Shown: one piece after another, positions 1 through 10,538 of the stretch
Layout of the letters: every line of letters starts with the position of its first letter
How positions within the stretch are numbered: the stretch's first letter is position 1
Origin: Chlorella sorokiniana
Lineage: Eukaryota > Chlorophyta > Trebouxiophyceae > Chlorellales > Chlorellaceae
DNA length: 64,000 bases
Assembly (NCBI GenBank): GCA_025917655.1
Contig: CP084613.1
Coordinates: 372,001 to 436,000, forward strand
Direction: 5' to 3'
Position numbers and translations under genes: made by a program
The notes under the pieces: model-generated
The model's database searches: none
The model's input: only the letters and a program-made list of their open reading frames with translations
Told to the model about the DNA's origin: nothing

Positions 1-3000
1 CTGACGCCAAAGGAGGGAGGAGAGACGGAGACGTCCACTGCTGCCACCTCAGCCTCCGCCCAGCTGCCATCCTGCTGGCGGTACCAAACAGCGTCGCCCT
101 TTGCAAAACCAACACCCCCGGCGCCCGCCTGGGGGCGTCCGCTGCCGCGTGTGCCAGTGCGGGCAGCTGCGCAGCATCTTCCACGCCCGTCCCTGGGAAG
201 CAGGCCACCGCTGCTTGCAGCAGCTGCAGAGAAGCTGCATGCTGCTCAGGGTCGGCGGCGAGGGCCGTCGGCTCGGCGGCGGCGCTGAGCTGGCACAGCC
301 GCTGCGCCAGCTCAGCGAGCCCAGACTGCTGCAGCAGCAGCTGGCTGCCGCGGAAGTCGGGAGCCACAACCGGCAGCACGCGCAGCAGCAGCGGCAGCGG
401 CAGCCCGCCCGCCGCGCCCTCGCTGCCGCCGGCTGTCGCCCGTGCGAAGAAGAGGGCTGCCGCCGCAAGTTCCGTGCTGCCGCCGCTGCTTGTGGCCGCC
501 CGCAGCAGCGCACAGATCACCGCTGGTTGATCCCTCGCAGCCGCCGCATGCAGCGCGGGCTGCAGCAGGGTGGCAGCGCTGGCGGAGGCGACGTGGCGCA
601 GCAGCGCCGTTCGCAGCCCTCGCCCCTCTTCCTGCGCCCCCTGCAGCCCGGCCAACACTCCCACGGCTGTTTGCGCCGCCACCTCTGGGCTGTCGGCGGG
701 CAGCAGGGCGTCAAAGCCTGACGCCGCGCCAGCAGCTGCTAGGAACACGGCTTCGGGGCGGTTGGGCTGGCGCCGCTGCTGCTGCTGCCGCCGCCAGCGT
801 CCTCAGCTGGTTGCAGCCCCGCCAGTCGCTGCAGCAGCTGCTGCCGAAGCTGAGCACCCAAAGCAGGCCAGAGCGGCTGCGCGCTTCCGCCGCCGCAAGG
901 GCAGCCTCCGGCGAGGGGTGCGCTGCCAGAGCGCCGGTCACCGCCTGCGCTGCTGCAGCCACAAACGCCGCCCGCTGCTGCGGCGCGGCAGCTGCCAGCA
1001 GGCCAGCCACCGCATCCGGAGCCTGCCAGGCGCCCAGCGCGGCGGCTGCGGCGGCGCCTGGCTGAGCATGCGGCTCGACTGACTCCGCCTCGCTCTCATC
1101 AGCAAAGCTGCTGGCCTCGGCGTCACTGCCGCTGTCCGCGGCAGCAACGTCGGCCTCGGCAGCGGCATTGCTCAGCAGGAGCCGCAGGGAAGCTGCCAGC
1201 AACTGCAGCAGGAGGCCGGCAAGCTCGCCGCCCCCCTCACCGCCGCCGCCGCTGCTGCTGCCACCTTCGCCGCCGTCGCTGCCCTGCCCGCTGCCCTGCA
1301 GCGCGGGCGCCGTCAGGCAGTGCCGCAACACTAACAGCGCCGCTGCCGCCACCGCCGCCGCTGCCCCGGGCTCAGCCTCCGCCCCTTCCTGCCCTGCCGC
1401 CTCCAGCGCCGCCATCGAGGCCTGCAGCCGGGCCACCAGCTGTGACAGCACGCCGCGCCGCGCGGGCTCGGAAAGCAGGCTGCCCCCGCCGCCCCCGCCG
1501 CTCAGAAGCAGGGCCAGCAGGCGGGGGTGGACGGCTCGCCGAGCAAGCCAGGCTGCCCAGAGCTGCCGCCGCCGCCGCCGCCACCGCCGCCCGCCAGCGC
1601 AGCTGCCACTCTGTCCAGCTCTCCAGACTGGGCCGCCGCCGCCGCCAGGGCACTGTGCTGCCCTGACACGAGCGTCTCCAGCAGCAGTACGGCGGTGCCG
1701 CCCTGCCCCGCCGCCAGCAGCTGCAGCAGGGCCTCGGCCAGCTTCCGCCCGGGCGCCTGCACCTGCGGCAGGCAGCACAGCAGCAGGTCGCAGCTGGCCA
1801 CCGCCGCCTCGGGCGCCTCCTCGCCGCCCAGACGCCTGCACAGAGGCCAGGCAGCAGCGCAAAGGGAGGAGCGTAAGGAGGGCGGCAGCAGGCACGGCAG
1901 CTACAGCAGCTGCAGCTGCGACAGGAACGCAGGAAGAGGCCACCCCACTGTGTACACTCGGCTGCTGCTGCCGCTGCTACGCTGGTCGACGGGCAGAAGC
2001 GGCGGTGTGAATAAAGAGCAGCGACAGAGCGAGGAAGGCACCCCGGTGCTGCTTCCCGGGCGGCGTCGCTGCGCCCGCCTCCTGCAGCGCTCGCCCCTTC
2101 CTTCACCGGGCATCAGTCGCAAGGCTTGCCTGATGATGCTGTCGATTGTGAAGCTGGCGCTCTGGTGCAGCCGAAGGCTGGCAAACTGCTCAGCCGCCGC
2201 ATTCGGCTCCCGCCGCCGCGGCAGCGCCGCTCTCGGGGCTGCAGCGCTCGGGGCCTCGGCGGCGGCGGCGTGCTGCGGGAAGGCTTTCAGCAGCGCGGCC
2301 AGGAGGGTGGAGGCCGCGGGGCGCGCCGCCGCTGCGCACCTCGGGAGCAGCGCGGCGACGAGGGGCTGCGCGACCGCTGCGCCCACCGCAGCGGCTGCAT
2401 CCGGCCCCACGGCTCGCCCCAGGGCCGGCACCAGCGTCGCGCATCGGTCGCACAGGACGCTGACGGCGGCGCAGTCGCCCTCGGAAAGGGCCGCCCGCAG
2501 CGCAGCTGCCACGCGGCTGCCTACTAACTGCAGCAGCTGGTCCAGCCGCTGGCGGGCGGCGAGGGAGGCGACGGCGGAGGACGGCTGCTGCGCCAGGCGG
2601 GCAGCGGCGCCCGTCAGCACGGCCTCAGCTTCCGCAGCCAGCTGCGCGGCGCGCCGCCGTCGCCGCCGCCGAGCGCTGCCGGCACCAGCGCCGAGTCCAG
2701 CACAGCCTCCAGCAGCTCAGCGCTGTACCGCTGACCAGGCGTGTCACTGCTGCCAGCCGCCGTGCCGCCGCCGCTGCCGCTGCCCTCCTCGCCGCCGCCG
2801 CCAACAGCTGCTAGCGCATCCGCTTTCAGCAGTGCATACAGCAAGCAGTCCAGGTACGCCGCGGCGCCTGCTGCGCGCGCCGGACGGCTGCTGGCCGCAG
2901 CGCCGCCAGCTGCCAGGCTGGCGATGCCCTGCCAGGTGGCGTCCAGCAAGGACAGGAAGAAAGCGGGCCTGGGGCCCAGCACATCCTGCACAGCCACATG

Positions 3001-5165
3001 CAGGACGGTATCAAGACATGAAATGCTCAAACAGATGCGGTCCTGCACCAGAAAGATGTTGTGTATGTCCCGATCAAGCCTCCCAGAGAATGCCAGGTTC
3101 GTTGGCCAAAGCCCAGCGGCGCAGCCAGCTGCAGTTGGTGCGCTCGGTGTGGCAACGCGGCTCAGCGGCCGTGTGGCGGCAACACCCCCGCCTCCTGCCC
3201 ACCCAGCGCACCTGCGGCAGCAGCGACACCAGGGGCAGCAGCGCGGGGTAGGAGGCGGCGGCGGAGCCGTGGCAGGCGTGTCTCAGGAAGGCGAGCAGGC
3301 GCGGCAGGAACGCCTTCTGCATGCTGACGTGGCGCCAGCTGCCCGGCAGCGCCCGCGCGTAGCCCAGCAGCGCGGCCCAGGCCGCCTCGTGGTTGGCCGG
3401 CTCCTTGTCGCTCAGCGCGCCCAGCACAGCGGGCGCAGCGGTGGCCTCAGCCCCCGCCAGCGTCGCCACCGGCGCTGCCGCCGCCGCCGCCGCCACGAGC
3501 GCGTACGCGCCGCGCCGCACCGACGCCGCCTTGCTCTGCAGCACGCTCTTGTAGAAGGCGGGCCGCTCCAGCTGCGCGCGCACGCCCTCCAGCACTTCCT
3601 GCTCCGCCGCCGCTGCGCGCCGCCAGCTGGCGTCCCCTCCGCGGCGCCGCCGCCTGCCGCCAGCTCCAGCAGCGCCGCCAGCGCGGCGCACGAGGCGGCC
3701 AGCACTCGCTCGTGGCGATCCTGCAGCTCCTCCACGCTTTCTTTCTTCGGGTCGCCCAGCGCCTGCGGCGTGCTGGCCAGGTTGTCGCCAAGCAGCTGCA
3801 GAACCTGCAAATGCACAGCGTGTGTTCGTGTGTGTGTGTGGGTGTGTGTGTGGGGGGTCTTTTCCGCCGCATGGAGAGCAGCAACCTCTCCTGGAGGCGA
3901 GCACAGCATGCGCAGCACGCCCGCAACCGGCCCACGCAAGCAGCAGGCAGAGCGCTTGCCGAAGAGCGTCACCGGCACGCAGGTGCAGCAGCAGCAGGAA
4001 GGGAGGTGCAGGTGCGAAAGGATGTGCAGGTGGGTGGCGCCGGGCGGCTCAGAACTCTGCTCGATAAGATTTGTTTTCATCAGAAGGCGGGGCCACTGCT
4101 GAGCCGCGAGCGGTTGGCAGCGGCCCCTGTCAGAGCCCTTGCGCAAAATCTGTGGCTCATCACCGCCGCCCGGTCGGATGCATGTGCATGCATGCGCAGG
4201 CATGCAGCGTGCGGCAGCCGATGAGGTGCTGGGGAAGGGCCGGCATGCGAGAGCCAGGCTCGCGGCTCTGCCAGCATGGGAGAAGAGGGGGCTCACCTCG
4301 GCTCGGCAGAAGAGCACAGCATCCCGCCGCTTGCCGGGAGTGGGGAACGCGACGGCAAAGGCGGCCCGGGCGGCGGCCGCCGCCCGGGGTATCCGTCAAA
4401 CTGGGCCAGCCACCAGGGCGGCAGCAGCGACTTGAGCAGGGGCGCGATGGCGCGGCCCGCGGCGGCGGCAACGGCGGCGGTGACGTGGCACGCCTCGCTG
4501 CGCACGCTGCGGTTGCCGTCCATGACCAGCCGCCCGAAGGAGTACGCCCAGTTGGGCAGGGCAGCCTGCACGTCTGCCGCCGGCTTCTCCTTCACCAGCA
4601 CCTTCAGTGCCTGCGCAGCAAATGGGTCCTCTGGGTCAAAGCCCCGGGTGCTTAATGAAGCGATAGGTGCTCGGTCAAGCGACGCACACGCACGCCAGCG
4701 AGGAACGAGTGCGGCACGCCCGCCTGGGTGCACCCACCTGCAGAGCCTTGAGCTTGGTGGTGGCATCACGCTTGGACAGCTTCTGCAGCTGCTGCGCCAG
4801 CTCCGAATCCAGGTCCGCTGCAATGATCGGCGCCGCACGCAGGGCTTGCTCGCCGCCGCCGCCGTCGCTGCCAGTGGCTCCGCTGCCAGCACCAGGCCTG
4901 GCAGCCTGCACAGCGCTCACATACTTGGCTCCAAACGCAAAGCCTCCTGGCGCCACTGGCGTGCTGCCCGAGAAGCTGCAAAGGGCGAGGGGCGGCGGAT
5001 CATGCAGGAGCCTGGAGCTCTCAACCGAGGACATCTCGATCATTGATGCATTGATCGATCGTAGCACAATGCTCACCCTCCAAAGCCGCCAGTCCCAGAG
5101 CGCGACAAAGACTCGGCCGCCTTCGCGCTGCTGATGCTTTGCCCGCGCTTATCACCTTTTCCCAT
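1..5165 (-). CDS. LTN1: Listerin-like E3 ubiquitin ligase, N-terminal part (3' end beyond window)
   Basis: Homologue of listerin, the ribosome-associated quality-control ligase that ubiquitinates stalled nascent chains on 60S subunits. Exon 1 (5077-5165) begins MGKGDKRGQS, like other listerins. Later exons are 4738-4975, about 4297-4655, 3212-3804, 2107-2985 and <1-1835. Diagnostic segments are LSKRDATTKLKALQ in exon 2 and LLKSLLPPWWLAQFD in exon 3, followed by alanine-rich HEAT-type helices. About 1,330 residues are visible; the RWD and RING end would lie to the left of base 1. Intron 2 fits best as GC-AG. The long exons contain several apparent one-base frame breaks (near 4388, 3625, 2655, 1560, and one between exons 5 and 6), so the reading is pieced from frames. 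It is divergent with the PFK gene. The family call is firm; exon edges in the G+C-rich 3' half are approximate. Confidence 0.8.
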
Positions 5166-5717
5166 CCTGTGATGAACGTGTCAATCCATACTTCGACAAC
5201 GACAGATCTCCCCGGCATCCTCCATGGGCAGCAAAGCCGTCGCCTCACCGCGCAAAGCACACCACCGCGTGCGGCATCACAGAGGGCCTGGATAACGACG
5301 ACCGCAATCCAGTGGATGTGATGCATTAAAGTACTGTGTTTGTAGGTTCGCATAAGGACTGACGTGCTTGCCATGTGGATGTCCAAGTCGCAGCCAACTC
5401 CAGTCTTCTCTCGAGTGTATGTGCGGCACGGCGGCTCCGCCCGCTCTCTCCTGCGTTTGAATGGTCGGATGGAGCATACGTGGATGTCCTCTGAAAGAAT
5501 CAACAATAAGGTGGTTTGGAAATATCGCACAGGATGAGCACACGCCCTGAAGCGTCTTGCAGTGACCGCATAGGGTGCGAGCATCGGGAGGGGCGGGGGA
5601 GGAAGGGGAGGAAAGGACCAAGCAGGCGTCTCACGCATGCTTTGCAAAAGTTGAAGAAAGGAGTTCAAGAAAGCGCAGCGCAAGCCAGCTTCGGAGACAG
5701 GGCGAGGACCTGTATAT
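5166..5717. promoter_or_regulatory. Divergent promoter region between LTN1 and PFK
   Basis: These 552 bases separate the inferred start codons of LTN1 (minus) and PFK (plus). The stretch is less G+C-rich than the flanking exons and I see no convincing coding exon in it. A TATATA string at 5712-5717 lies directly against the PFK start codon, too close to act as a TATA box for that start unless translation begins further downstream. It most likely holds both 5' UTRs and a shared promoter. Confidence 0.4.
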
Positions 5718-8700
5718 ATGGAGGCGGCGTTTGGCAGCCTGGGTGCAGGGACATCGCAAGTGTACGACTTGATAGACAATTTCCAGGACTCGCATCAGCT
5801 GCTGGCCCTCAGAATGAACTCTTTGCGTGAGTAGCGCGCGCCTCGGCCTAAAGCCCTCGGCTCTTGACCGCAGCTTGCAGCGCTCCCAAGCGCACACATA
5901 CAACACTGAAAGTGCTGTCAGCGCGTGCAGCTCAGCAGCGGGCAGGGTGAGGCTGCCCACAGAAGGTCTGCCGCCGCCGCCACCGCTCGCTCATCCCGCC
6001 CGTTGCCTATCCCCTGCTTGCAGTACAAGAGCCGGGAGATGGCAGCCTCATCCACTGCCCCACCCTGCGCAATGAGCTGGAGGCCAGGTACAGCGGGGCG
6101 ACATACCTGCTGCATGCTGTCGTCCGATTCCCACAAGCGGGCTTCCCGGGCACAAGCTGCCTGCTGCTGCCTCAATCTGGCATCCGGCCCACTCTGCTGG
6201 ATCCCTTGCCGCACGCCTCTGCAGGCCCTCCCCATTCATCCAGCACAACTACTTCGGCGGCGGCTTTGGTGCGCTGCAGCTTGCATGAGGCTGCTCGGGT
6301 TTTGCTTCGGAAAGAGACCCGCACGTGTCTTGTGTAGTGGCTCGCCTGCTGTTCTGCTTTCCACGCCTTTCCACGCCTTTCCACGCGGCACCCTCGTTGC
6401 CCTTGGGAGCCAGCTGCCCATTCTGTTGGTGCCCTTTTCCTTCCTCCCTGCAGTTTCTGATGAGGACCGTGTGTGCCTCCAGTCGATCAAGTTTGCCACC
6501 GAGCGATCAGCGGGCAGCCGCTCCTACAACAACCTGTCGGCGCTGCGCACGCGCCGTGCGTCGGAGGACGCTCATGCCGCACTGACGGCGCTGAAGCCGC
6601 GCCGCATTTCAGAGGACGCCCAGGCCGCTACCTTCCTGCACCTGCCAGACCATGCTGTGCGCTCGGGCCCCCGCGAGGTATGCTTCCATGCATGGTGTGC
6701 GCGCGTGCGGTTTCTGTGTGGCGGTGGTGGGTTGCTGGGCAGCTGTCAACCATCAACCCTTCGCCGGTGCCTCCCAGCCAGGCTGCGCTGGCGTCTTTGT
6801 TGCCTGTGCCTCTGGTGCAGCCCACGCCGCGCATTGGGCGATGCCGCAAACCAGCTGCGCATCACCCGCTTGCTTCTAACCCGTGTTTGCTGCCTGCCTG
6901 ATCCACCCTGGACAATCCAGACCATCTACTTTGACCCCAAGGACACACACGCGGCCATCTGCACTGTGGGAGGCATCTGCCCCGGGCTCAACGACGTCGT
7001 GCGCAGCCTCGTGCACAAGGCGAGGAGCCGCCGCCGCTGCCGCCCCTCCTGCAGCCACCGCAGCGGCTTGCGGTGCAGTGAGCCCGCCATGGTGTTGTGA
7101 ATGAGGGTTTGGCGGCCTTGGTTGGGGCTGGCGCCTGCTCGGCGATGCTTTACTGCCCATACCCTTCCACCCTTCATCTTTCATCACATATTCTTTCATA
7201 CATTACCTCATTCTTTCTGTCCTGCCCTGCCCAGATTTTGGACTACGGCGTGCCCGAGTCAAACGTGCTGGGCATCCGCTTCGGCTTCCAGGGCTTCTAC
7301 TCCAAGGAGCACAAACCCGTCACGCTCAGCCGCAGGTGAGGCAGCGGAATGTGTGGAGGGTGCAGTGTGTGTTGTCGTGGTGTGGCTGTATTTTGTGGGG
7401 GCGGGGTGGAAGTGCATGTGGAGCTTTGGGTTGCGCTTGAAGTTGAACGCCTGCGGCCATCAGGAGGCGTGCTGTTGGACCCTGCCTGCCAGGTTGTGCC
7501 GCCGCAGCAGAATCCCCATCATAGGAAGCTCCCGGCCACAGATGCCGGACTGGCGGCTGCCTGCCGCCTCCCCCTGTGTGCCTGCACATGCTGGCCAGCT
7601 CTGCTGAGGCTCCACCGTTGCGCCCCCTTTCCTCCCTTATCCCTCCCCTCTGTGCAGGATGGTGGAAGAGATCCACCTGGAGGGCGGCACCATCCTGGGC
7701 ACCAGCCGCGGCCTGCCAAACGTGCCGGAGATCGTCAAGCGCTTGGGTGCGGCGCTGCCGGCGTCCGGTGCTGCATGCGCAGCCGTGTGTGTGCCGCTGC
7801 CTGCGCCTCACCAATCCTGCCGTGCTCGACCCGTTCATGTTTCATGTGCCGAGCTGGAGCGCTGCAAGAGTAGCGTTGAGGGTTGGTTGCCGCCACCCCC
7901 TCCCCCTTGCAGACCTCTGGAAGATCGACATGCTGTTCGTCGTGGGCGGGCGCGGCGGCAACGCCGCCGCCGAGGCCATCCACCGCGAGTGCCGCTCCAA
8001 GAGCGTGCCGTGCTGCGTGGTGGCGGTGCCCAAGTCGATCGACAACGACTTGCTGCTCATCGACAAGACCTTCGGCTTCGAGACGGCGGTGGAGGAGGCG
8101 CAGAAGGCGATCCTGGCGGCCAAAGTGGAGGCCAGCAGCGCGTGTGAGCTGGCGGCAGTACTGCTGCAGTTTGTTCCGCTGCGAGTGGCGCGCGGGCGCC
8201 CCTCGGATGGCCCTCCCCGCTTGCTTGCTGCCAGAGACCTGCGGTGCTGTGCTTTTCCCACGCTCATGTTTTGCTAGAATCACCGCCCCCAGGCTGCTCG
8301 CTCTGCCCAGCTGCCCTCCATGCAACCTACGCCCCCAAAACCCCCTCCCGCCTTCCCTTGCGCTGCCGCAGACAAGGGCATTGGAATTGTGAAGCTCATG
8401 GGGCGCCAGTCTGGCTTCATCACGGTGCAGGCCTCGCTGGCGGCGGGCATTGTGGACGTTGCGCTCATCCCCGAGGTCCGTTTCACTCTTGAGGGCGAGC
8501 GCGGGCTGCTGGCCTACATGGAGGACATCATGCAGCACAAGGGCCACTGCGTGGTGTGCGTGGCGGAAGGGGCGGGCCAGGTGAGCCCCGCTCCCGTTGC
8601 GTGCGCGGCGGCAGGCCGGGCCGACGGGCGCGGCTGCCGGCTGCCTGCCCCCGCCCCTCGCCGCTTGAGGCCCCGCCGTGTGCCTGCGCTGCCAGCAGGC

Positions 8701-10140
8701 CACCGCCGAGGGCGCGGCCTTCGCGAGCAGCCTGTTCAGCGTCGATGAGGTGCCCCCTGCTCTTCTTGGCGCAACAATCGAGACCGCTGCATTATGCGTC
8801 TCTTTGTTTTCCCTTTCCTGCCCTGACTGACGCTGTCCTCTGTGCCCTGCTGGCATCCCGGTTTCTTCCTCCCTCTGCAGGACATGATTGAGCAGAAAGG
8901 GGAGCCAGCACTGGATGAGTCAGGGCGGCCCGTGCTCAAAGATGTGGGGGCCTGGCTGAAGCGTGAGCCGCAGCAGCAGCTGTGGCAGTACTTACAGTAC
9001 CCTGCTCCATCGCCATCGCCCTCCATCGCCTGACTGCATGCTTGCTGTCCTGGAATGGAAAAGGCATGCGGCCATTGGCACGCTTCCAGCTCCTGCCTTG
9101 GAACCAGAAGCCCGACAGCTCACAGGTTTCTGGTGTTTGCCCCCGTCTCTGTGCGCTTGTGTGCCGCAGGCAAGTTCCGGGAGCACTTCAAGGATGCCGA
9201 TGTCAAGTACATTGAGCCCACCTGCATGATCCGGTGAGAGGGGGTGTGCTTTTTTTTGTGTGTGTGTGGGGGCGGGAGGGGGAGGGGGGCTCTGTGAATG
9301 CGCCTGCCTTTTAGATGTTGGGTGCCCCTGGACGGCCTGGACATGGCGGGCATTCCGGAGCTGCCCCCACCTGTCAGCACCTCTGTGGGACAGAGGAGGG
9401 TGGATGCTGGGGGAAGCGGTATGCAGAGTGGCACCAGCTCTCCACCGGCCGGCTTGCAATGCCGCCAACAGGCGTGAGCAGCAGCTGCCTCCCAGTGTGG
9501 CAACCGTTGCCAGCTCGCCCTTACTTCCCCGCCTGCTCACCCTTCCCCCAACCCCACACGCAGTTCCATCCCAACCACCGCCGGCGACCGCGTGTACTGC
9601 AAGATGCTGGCGCACGGGGCGGTACACGGCGCCTTTGCGGGGTACACAGGCGTAACCGTAGGCCTGGTCAACACGCATGTGGGTGCATCATCATTCTTCC
9701 GCGCTCTTTCCCTGCGCCGGGCCCGTGGGGCTGGCCCTGGCTGCAAGGGCGGCTCTGCAGGCTGCCATGCCAGCAGGAGTGCGGTCGGTGATGGCTCTCC
9801 AGCCCTCTGCGGCCAAGAAGATGTTTGCGCTCATGCCCCTTTGAACCGTCCCTTTGATGCCCCTGTGCACCATCCCTGTACCGTGCAGTACTGCTACCTG
9901 CCCATACCGCTCATCATCCAGGCGCCGCGCAAGGTGGACCCGGAGGGGGAGCTGTGGAACCGGTGAGGGCCACGGGCTGCACATGGATTGTACCGCTGGT
10001 CCTGCCGCATGTACTGTCTGTTGCCACGGTCGCGTGCCTCCCATGCGAGTCACATCCTGTTGATTATCTGACGCCCGCTGCTGCCTTGTCTCGGTTCCTG
10101 CAGCCTGCGGGCGAGCAGCGGGCAGCCCGTGTTTACCTGA
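5718..10140 (+). CDS. PFK: ATP-dependent 6-phosphofructokinase, plant plastid (PFK4/PFK5-like) type
   Basis: Phosphorylates fructose-6-phosphate to fructose-1,6-bisphosphate in glycolysis. Fifteen exons join in perfect phase to 530 residues: 5718-5826, 6024-6087, 6225-6268, 6454-6677, 6921-7019, 7235-7335, 7658-7746, 7913-8143, 8372-8580, 8699-8749, 8881-8962, 9170-9233, 9564-9678, 9889-9962, 10104-10140. Intron 5 is GC-AG. Family motifs are GGICPGLNDVV, GGTILGTSRG, PKSIDNDLLLIDKTFGF (catalytic aspartates present), GIVKLMGRQSGF and EPTCMIR. The nucleotide-binding loop reads GGRGG where plant PFKs have GGDGT or GGNGT, so the usual Asp/Asn is Arg. Overall pattern (PEVRF, NTHYCYLPI) is closest to the plastid plant PFK4/5 group. 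The start is the first ATG of the open frame; no obvious transit peptide is visible, so plastid location is inferred from family only. Confidence 0.93.
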
Positions 10141-10538
10141 GCACCGGAGGGCTTGGGTGCCTCAGCAAACGAACAACATGTGCACAGAGTTTTTGCGCTG
10201 GCCGCTGCATGGCCTTCTCACGCCATAATACCTGTACAGGTGCCCCAGCACCACTCCGTTTCGTTATTACTCCCACTCTTCTTTCGTCGCCCGCAATGAC
10301 GCCCCCACCGCTGCCTTTTGCCACTGCTCACCACCCCTTCCCGCTCAGCGTTCCCTCTTAAGCTTGCCATTGCTTGCCGCGCTTATATTATAATGCTTCG
10401 GATTTGGCATCTCTGGCTCGATCTGGCACTGCAAGCTGACGCTGTAACAAGTCACGCCGTGTCCGCCACAGCAGGCATGCATGCATGGTCAGGTGTGTGC
10501 AAGAGGCCTTGGCGCATCTCGTCCTTGTTTCGGCAAGC
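10141..10538. other. PFK 3' UTR and TRM10 upstream region
   Basis: 398 bases between two plus-strand genes. It contains a TGTAA signal at 10443-10447, consistent with the PFK 3' end. No coding exon is apparent. The last part before 10539 should hold the TRM10 promoter and 5' UTR. Confidence 0.45.
10443..10447 (+). terminator. Polyadenylation signal TGTAA (PFK)
   Basis: TGTAA is the usual green-algal polyadenylation signal and lies about 300 bases after the PFK stop. Sequence match only. Confidence 0.45.

Noticed and set aside
1527-3251. 574-codon plus-strand open frame
   Set aside because: Runs antisense through LTN1 exons; its length comes from the G+C-rich composition, and the minus strand shows listerin homology.
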